64,000 bases of DNA, taken from the NCBI GenBank assembly GCA_038503035.1, contig JAVSML010025214.1, forward strand, positions 40,269-104,268. Reading direction: 5' to 3'. The notes under the pieces are model-generated. The model was not told the DNA's origin. It saw nothing but the letters and a program-made list of their open reading frames with translations, and searched no databases. Position numbers and translations under genes: made by a program. Below, piece by piece: positions 58,491 to 64,000 of this stretch (the first letter of the stretch is position 1; the number at the start of each line of letters is the position of its first letter). Origin of the DNA: Crocodylus rhombifer. Taxonomy: Eukaryota > Chordata > Crocodylia > Crocodylidae.

Positions 58491-59184
58491 TATTAGTTAG
58501 CCAGGTGGGCCTTAGAGACCACAATATTTGAAGGATACAAATAGACAGGCATTTCTGGGCTCCAGACAATTGGTACCTGGGAATACTACCTCTTGTGCCA
58601 GCCAGACTGCTGATGCAGCTCTGAGAGTTCCCTACACCTTTTACCCACTGCAGCAGTCTGGCAGTGGGGGCTGCACACCTGGCTGTGACCTGCTGCACAC
58701 CTGCCAGACTGGGATGAGGCATCTGCCCCTCTGGGCCAGCTGCCAGTGGGCTATGGCTGCAGGGTTGGCCACTGTATAGTACTACTGCCATGTGTGCCCC
58801 CTGCCTAGCCATCTGGGTAGCTATCACTTGTTCTGGGTGTGGTGGCCTGCTTTGAGCTGTCAAAGCATGTCCTCCTGGCCCCATTTGGCCAGGATGTCAG
58901 CCACAGTCAGCTAGTTCTAAGGTGCCAGCTCTGAGCAGGCAGGGTCCTGCAACTGGCCTCCCTAGCAGGAATTCTGGTGTTCCCTATTGGAAAACTGAAA
59001 AAACCATGATTAAAAAAATCCCCAAGTCACTCTGTAAAATACCTCAAAATCCATGTTCCTCCAGAAGTAAAACAAAAGACCACTATAAAGAGAAAGAGAG
59101 AAAGCGTGAGACAGAGAGACAGCAATCAGTTGGGCAATGTTTTATTAATGTATCTACAGTGTTAAAGCACTGGCTGTTGGGAGG
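58491..59184. other. unassigned, GC-richer then A-rich
   Basis: Between the Tx1 3' end and the minisatellite. A GA-rich tract with AGAGAAAGAGAGAAAG stands at about 59088-59105. No gene recognised. Confidence 0.4.
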
Positions 59185-59350
59185 CTATGGCCCCCCAACA
59201 GGGGCCACGTGGCCCCTGCAAGGGCTATGGCCCCTCAACAAGGGCCAAATGGCTCCTGCAGGGGCTATGGCTTCCTAACAGGGGCTACAGTGCCCCAACA
59301 AGGGTCAAATGGTCCCTGCAGGGGCTACCACCCCCCCACAAGGCCCACAT
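59185..59350. repeat. 40-bp minisatellite, about four copies
   Basis: Units of about 40 bases with GGGCTATGGCCCC, CAACA(A/G)GGGCCA and TGGCCCCTGCA(G/A) repeat head to tail; one unit carries an extra ~20 bases. Frames through it give repetitive Gly-Tyr-Gly peptides. Confidence 0.88.
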
Positions 59351-59654
59351 GTGCCACCACAGCCTCCCAATTGCTGCCCCTCCCAACCCCATCCCCCACT
59401 TCTCCAGATCCCCCCAATAGCTGCCCCGCCCAACCCCAGGCACCATCACTTAAAAAAAAACAACAGAAAAAAACAGAAAACGTAAGATAAAAAGCCTCTA
59501 CTCACCTTAGAACCAGGTGGGAGAGCTCTGGGGCAGCACAGGACAGTTTGTGGGCAGGGCCTCAGTCAGCCAGACAGAAGCTCCAACTGCTGGTAAGTGC
59601 CCATGGGGGTTGGTTTTTTAAAACTATGGGATGGTGGGCAGGCATTGGGTGGCT

Positions 59655-59910
59655 TGGGGTCTGGGGCCAGGTAGGGCTGGGTATGGGGGGTCAGGGGGAT
59701 AGGAGGGGGAGGGCCCAGGCAGGGGATTGATTGGAGGAGTCTGGGGGGTCAGGCAGGGGGAGGGGCCAGGAAAGGAAGTAATTGGGGAGGTCTGGGGAGG
59801 AAGGCGGGCAAGGGGCCAGGCAGGGAAGCGATTGGGGGCTGGGGGGGGCTGGTGGAATGAGGAGCTGGGCAGAGAAGGAATGGGGGGGCTGGGGGAGTTG
59901 GCAGGGCTGA
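59655..59910 (+). repeat. G-rich degenerate tandem array (~50-bp unit)
   Basis: Three diverged units with GATTG(A/G)(T/G)TGG, TCTGGGG and AGG(C)AGGGG(GA)GGGGCCAGG follow one another. Runs of three or more G recur every few bases on the plus strand, giving high G-quadruplex potential. Confidence 0.65.
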
Positions 59911-60129
59911 CAGGGGACCCCCCATGGTCCCCTCCTCCCTTTTCCAGCCTCCCAACTCCTTACTTACAGGCACTGGAGCACTGGTGCCACAGCATGCTGT
60001 CTTCCAGGCTGCGCATTTCAGCATCAGGACAAGGGGCCAACCATGGAGATGCTTTGGCAGCCAGAGTGTCTCTGTGGAGGACCCAGCCACCGGTTGCCTC
60101 AGGGCATGGTCCGGGACCACCCTGCCCCA
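59911..60129. other. unassigned GC-rich sequence
   Basis: No feature beyond the surrounding composite block. Confidence 0.35.
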
Positions 60130-60305
60130 CTATTTTTAACTTCATTTTTTTTAGACCCCAGCATATCCAGGGGTTTAATTTTCTCCCCATGCTGCAAACT
60201 TGTGGGGAACATTTTTTCATTCCGGCACTTGCCTCTTGCCCCAGCTCAAAGGGGTTTGAGACAGGGCAAGAGGCACATGCATACTTATCTGGATGCACCC
60301 CTTGG

Positions 60306-60739
60306 GGCTAAATGCATACTTTTGGTGTAATCCTCTCTCTGAAAGGAGTGCACAGATGTTGAATATAAGTTGCTGTTGCTTCAAACGGTACTAACTTGTG
60401 TACAGATATCTGTTTGGATAAATAATTGATCCTAGAGGGAATGATTCAGTGGAGAACAGCACAGTTCTTCATACTCCACATTTCACTGCAAGACAGCTGC
60501 CTTGCACAGATGTTATTAAAAATAGAAGTTAGTCTGCAGAATCCCATCCACCAGAGACAATATAAAAGCTCAGTTCAAGTAGCAGTTTGCTCAGCTGGTT
60601 GTTATGTAGATAATGTTTCTACTTTGTTGATTTCCATACTCAACTTCACCTAGAGATATTCTTACTACTGGAAATTTTCACAGATGTACTCATTAGGGTA
60701 CTTTCTAAGGTTTTCCAAATAAGAAAATTGAGTGAGCCA
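60306..60739. other. unassigned sequence
   Basis: No feature recognised. Confidence 0.4.
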
Positions 60740-61082
60740 GTGATGCTTAACCAGGGTTCTTTCAGTGGTGCCACAGGATGTCACCCGGGGTCCTGTGGGC
60801 CTCCTGGGGTGGCGGCAGTGGCAATCTAGGTGCATGAAGCCTGGTTAGCACCCAGGCCATGGTTCTAGCCAGCCAGGCTCCAGTTTTGGGCAGTTCATAC
60901 TGCTGTCACGGTACCGCACTGCTTTTTTTTTTTTATTATTCATTTTTTTTAGATACCAGGATTTTGTGGTCTCTAATTTTGCCTCCACACTGCAAATATG
61001 CAGCACAGTGAACAAATTAACATGCACCATGTGCATTTTGCAGTGCTTCAAAGAATTTCTTTTTGTGGGGACACAGCCACTG
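60740..61082. mobile_element. MITE family A-like copy
   Basis: Contains GCCTGGTTAGCACCCAGGCC, CATACTGCTGTCACGG, a T-rich run at about 60924-60952, and a CACTGCAAATATGCAGCACA block, ending GTGGGGACACAGCC. The left boundary is probably near TGATGCTTAACCAGGG. Confidence 0.5.
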
Positions 61083-62325
61083 ATTTCAAATAAGAATCCA
61101 TGGTGTTAAAACTATTCTGACCTGTTGCAGGCTTTCTGAGTTCCTTGCAATGGAAAAATTACCAAATTCTCTTTCCACAGTCAAAACAGGAATAAAAACT
61201 GAGCTGGGATTTTCCAAGGGATGTGCTGAATCTATTAAGGGGTGCTTTGAGAGTAAAAATAGGTGATTAAATAAATCAGAACATTAAATCAGAAGTCCTC
61301 CTCTTTTTTCCTACTCATTTGTCTGTATAAAAACTGCTAAATCATATTTATCTATCTTAAAGGCCCAATTTTGCTCCTCTTTGTTCAATGTATCATGGAA
61401 ATGTGCAGTTGACAAAAATGTTTTTTTACTTTGTGAAATGTAGGGAAATAGTTTCTACGTTGAACATGTAGGTCAGAGATTCTCTAGTTTGCCATTCTTC
61501 AAAGAACTTATGCAAGGCAAAGGTCCTTTCCTGGACAACCTACTCTTCAAACATGCCTGTCTTGCATAGTTTAGTTCTCAGATGGTTCATATAAACTTTA
61601 CACTTAGAGTGTAATGCCCCAATTAACCAAGTCTACTCCTACACACTGGATTTCCGGCACATTGGAGCAGACAAAGGTGCATCTATAAATGCTCCAAATG
61701 TTTCTACAAGTCTAAAACTAGATTTTATCAATCTAAGTGTAACAGCTGAAGAGTGCATGAGAATCTCTGGTTTTCATTTTTTAAACAGGACTTTATAACC
61801 CTTATGGACTTAGAAAAAGGTTTGAAAATGTAGAAGACTAAATGAAAAACTAGAAGGTAAAGAAGAACGTAGAGTTTTCAGAAAAGATGTTTATTGTGTA
61901 CCCTGAGAAGCCTGTGCTATGAAATAAGTCCATTACAATCAGCTTCTATGATTACAACAGGAGTACCTTTAATCCAGCTAGCACAGGTACCAACAGCAGT
62001 AGAAATACGACAGTACTGACTTCCATACAGCTAGCAAACACTAAACATATGCAGGATCCCCATAGTAAAGAAGATATCAAGCCTCTGCTGAAACTTGTGC
62101 TATTGCATCTTCATTGCTATTGTTGCCTGTACAAACTAAATTAAAACCTCTCTTACAACCACACATTTGATTTCAATATAGACATAGCTTCACTTGCTAA
62201 GAGGCCTGGTTTGCCAGCTTGCATTCCTGAGTCCCTAGTGTCACACAAAACCAAATCTCTCCTGGAATCTGACATTTTTTTCCAGTTCTACATGATATAC
62301 TATTAGAGATTGCAACAATGTGATC
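61083..62325. other. unassigned sequence
   Basis: No gene or clear repeat recognised. Confidence 0.4.
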
Positions 62326-62454
62326 ACAGAAATCATAGAGAAGTGGGGTGAGAAGGAACCTCCAGTGGTGTTCTAGTCTAACCCCCTGCCTAAAGGCAGA
62401 TCACTGCTATCCAAGCCATGCTGTAGAATCCACTCTACACTTTTCATAAGACCA

Positions 62455-62766
62455 CCATACATGGGTGACTGGTATCACATGAGTCAGGGGGACACATGCC
62501 CCCCCCAGCAGCCAGTCAGTGACTGGAAGGGGGGTCCCCCCATGGCCAATCTCTCCAACCATCTGATTGCACCAGCTGGAAAGCATGAGTGGCACTCCCA
62601 GAAGTGCCAGCAGCACTTCATCTGGTGCCTACACTCCCTGGCTGGCACTCACAGGGGGGACACTGGCGTTCCGCCCTGCCTCCCCTACCCATCACCTAAG
62701 CAGGGAGCTCTGCCTGTCAGGGGATGCACCAGTACTCTCAGGGGATGCACGTGCACCCCATACATG
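62455..62766. repeat. 9-bp direct repeat CCATACATG
   Basis: Identical copies at 62455-62463 and 62758-62766 border the 294-bp insertion in the minus-strand LINE. Confidence 0.75.
62464..62757. mobile_element. 294-bp GC-rich insertion of unknown family
   Basis: It begins GGTGACTGGTATC and ends TGCACGTGCACC, with C8/G6 runs near 62500-62540 and a doubled CTCAGGGGATGCAC-like unit near the right end. It has no coding motif. The duplication length of 8-9 bases would fit a hAT-like or retroposed element; the first and last four bases (GGTG/CACC) are complementary. Confidence 0.5.
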
Positions 62767-63240
62767 TCACTACCGCTAACATAAACTGACACAATACAAG
62801 ACATAACACCCTGCCACAGGCAAAGCAGGGGAGCCACAGCAGACAATGTCCTACTTCTATAAAAGGGTATCAATATATGCTTGAGATATATATGCTTGAG
62901 AACACCCTCTCCCCCACACACTACAAAGGATGGCAAAATCCCAACAGCCCATGGGGTAATATTCCTTCCTGACCTCAGATATGATTGGTCTGACCCTGAA
63001 CAGAGGGCAAGACCCTCTAGCTAGGAATCTACAGCTTTGGTCCCATCAGGAGTATTAGCACACTCCAGTCAAAGTCCCCAGCTTTGACTGTAGCCAACAC
63101 CCAATGCCTCTGAGGGGGGTACCTTGACATACATAGAAGAAAGGGTGTGGGGTGCAAGGTCAACTAGCAAAACCCAGAAGCATGAGAACTACCCATAGTA
63201 GAACACAGGCATAATTAGGCCTAGATCATCCCTGACCAGT

Positions 63241-64000
63241 ACCTTGTAACAGGGAATTCCTGTTCCCTTCTTACTGGGAAGGGGAGATGGGAGGGATTGT
63301 AGGAAGCCTCAGGGCAAAGTGGCAGCAAATAGTAGCTGCCCAGATGAACTGAGCCATGGCCTCAAAAAGGACAGACAGTTTATGGTGGAATTAATGGCAC
63401 TGGATGCAGGAGACAGAGTTACATGGCCAGAAGGGATCTGAGCTTGTGGCATATGAGCCTAGCCTCTGGTCAGGGAGGTGGCAGTCTGGCCCTGGATGCT
63501 GCAGGATACAGAGCTTCCAGTAGAGGTGGCCAGATACTGGAGTCAAGCCATCCCAGGAGAGCTAGAGACCCAGAGGGGTTTGTTTGTACTGCTGGGACCA
63601 GTTAGGTCAGGGTTTTCTGTTTGAGCTAAACCAGAGGACTGGGCTGTGGATACAGGGGAGAAGAAGATCATGGTCAGGGTGCCTGGGAAGCATTCCCCAC
63701 TATCAGCAACAGGAGCTAGGCCCAAGCTAAGGAGAATGAGGCTGAGGCTGGTGGAGTGAAACTGGAACCCCAGGACGGGCTGAAGCCAGGTCAGGGCCAA
63801 TGCCCAGAAGCTTGGTGGCCTGCAGGGGCACTTACTTAAAGGGAAGTGCCCCAGGAGAGCACAGACACCAGTGTGGGTTGGACCTGACCACACAGACAGA
63901 ATTGCCTGGTGAAGGAACCAGTGTGGCTATTCCCAGCTCCAGAGACCACCTCCTCATGGGGAACAAGCAGGATGAACTAGCGCTCCTGGTTGCACTAAAC
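63241..64000. other. unassigned purine-rich sequence running off the window
   Basis: A GA-rich stretch with many GGAG and CCAG(G)A motifs, similar in texture to the 12.75-14.2 kb LTR-like element but not visibly the same sequence. It could be the start of an LTR element. No frame has a recognised domain. Confidence 0.3.

Larger units (their letters stand above)
54542..60297. mobile_element. composite hAT-like non-autonomous element containing a Tx1 LINE
   Basis: The two ends are imperfect inverted repeats of the family A style (CATGTCCACACATG versus the complement of ACTTATCTGGATGCA). The right-hand part (60130-60297) has a CTGCAAACTTG block as in family A. The interior holds the Tx1 LINE, an unassigned GC-rich stretch and two minisatellites. 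The block could instead be two separate family A-like copies flanking unrelated DNA. Confidence 0.35.
54534..60305. repeat. 8-bp direct repeat CCCCTTGG bounding a composite block
   Basis: CCCCTTGG occurs at 54534-54541 and 60298-60305, adjacent to GCATGTCCACAC on the left and TCTGGATGCA on the right. Eight bases is the normal hAT target duplication length, but the motif is low in complexity. Confidence 0.45.
62326..63240 (-). mobile_element. CR1-like LINE 3' region, minus strand
   Basis: The left end ATCATAGAGAAGTGGGG then GTCTAACCCCCTGCC is the complement of a CR1 3' terminus. After the insertion at 62464-62757, CCTGCCACAGGCAAAGCAGG, GATATATATGCTTGAGA, GGGGTAATATTCCTTCCTGA and GACCCTGAACAGAGGGCAAG follow, a long 3' UTR of a reptile CR1/L3-type element. 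No ORF2 part is included with confidence; the right boundary is uncertain. Confidence 0.6.

Noticed and set aside
59185..59350. CRISPR-like regular repeats
   Set aside because: The 40-bp units follow one another without spacers, so this is a minisatellite; the genome is also clearly vertebrate.
1..64000. RNA genes (tRNA, rRNA, snRNA)
   Set aside because: No cloverleaf with A and B boxes, and no rRNA or snRNA landmark, was recognised on either strand; a dedicated scan could still find decayed copies.

Overview
The window looks like a gene-poor stretch of a reptile genome, most probably crocodilian (alligator or crocodile lineage), and I see no confident host protein-coding gene. The organism call rests on repeat content. 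At least eleven CR1 non-LTR retrotransposon copies of several subfamilies lie on both strands and end in the CR1 signature (a TTGATGATCT-like block followed by short ATTCTATGA- or ATGAATCT-type tails). A Tx1-clade LINE, several non-autonomous DNA transposon families and LTR-type insertions are also present. Turtle is the main alternative. I ran no database search; family names come from recognising protein motifs and repeat ends.

Layout. 1-5.2 kb: mostly unassigned AT-rich DNA. 5.2-7.7 kb: a nest, in which a 1157-bp LTR-like insertion sits in a CR1, which sits in a pogo/Tigger-like DNA element, which sits in an AT-rich hairpin. 8.0-8.8 kb: a 5'-truncated CR1. 10.0-11.1 kb: a minus-strand CR1 end, a microsatellite and a MITE. 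12.0-15.0 kb: a second nest, in which a minus-strand CR1 is split by a plus-strand CR1, itself split by a 1453-bp LTR-like element. 15-31 kb: MITEs of at least three families scattered in unassigned sequence. 31.5-33.0 kb: a minus-strand CR1 with a nearly intact reverse transcriptase half. 36.0-37.3 kb: a minus-strand CR1 with an internal deletion.

39-45 kb: a near-full-length CR1 with a decayed ORF1 (GDSL/SGNH esterase type) and a decayed ORF2 (endonuclease and reverse transcriptase). An antisense solo LTR with its own TATA-like box and polyadenylation signal separates the two ORFs. 45.5-50 kb: three more CR1 ends, one inserted in a MITE. 50-52.2 kb: LTR-like non-coding sequence. 54.3 kb: one weak orphan-exon candidate. 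54.5-60.3 kb: a composite block bounded by an 8-bp direct repeat and holding a Tx1 LINE that has lost nearly all of its endonuclease and reverse transcriptase but kept ORF1 and the C-terminal zinc-finger part of ORF2. 62.3-63.2 kb: a minus-strand CR1-like element with a 294-bp insertion flanked by a 9-bp duplication.

The recognisable coding pieces belong to selfish elements. All carry stops, frameshifts, deletions or truncations, so no product is expected to be made intact from this window. The most informative content is the relative insertion history that the target-site duplications allow to be read base by base. I found no RNA gene or CRISPR array.
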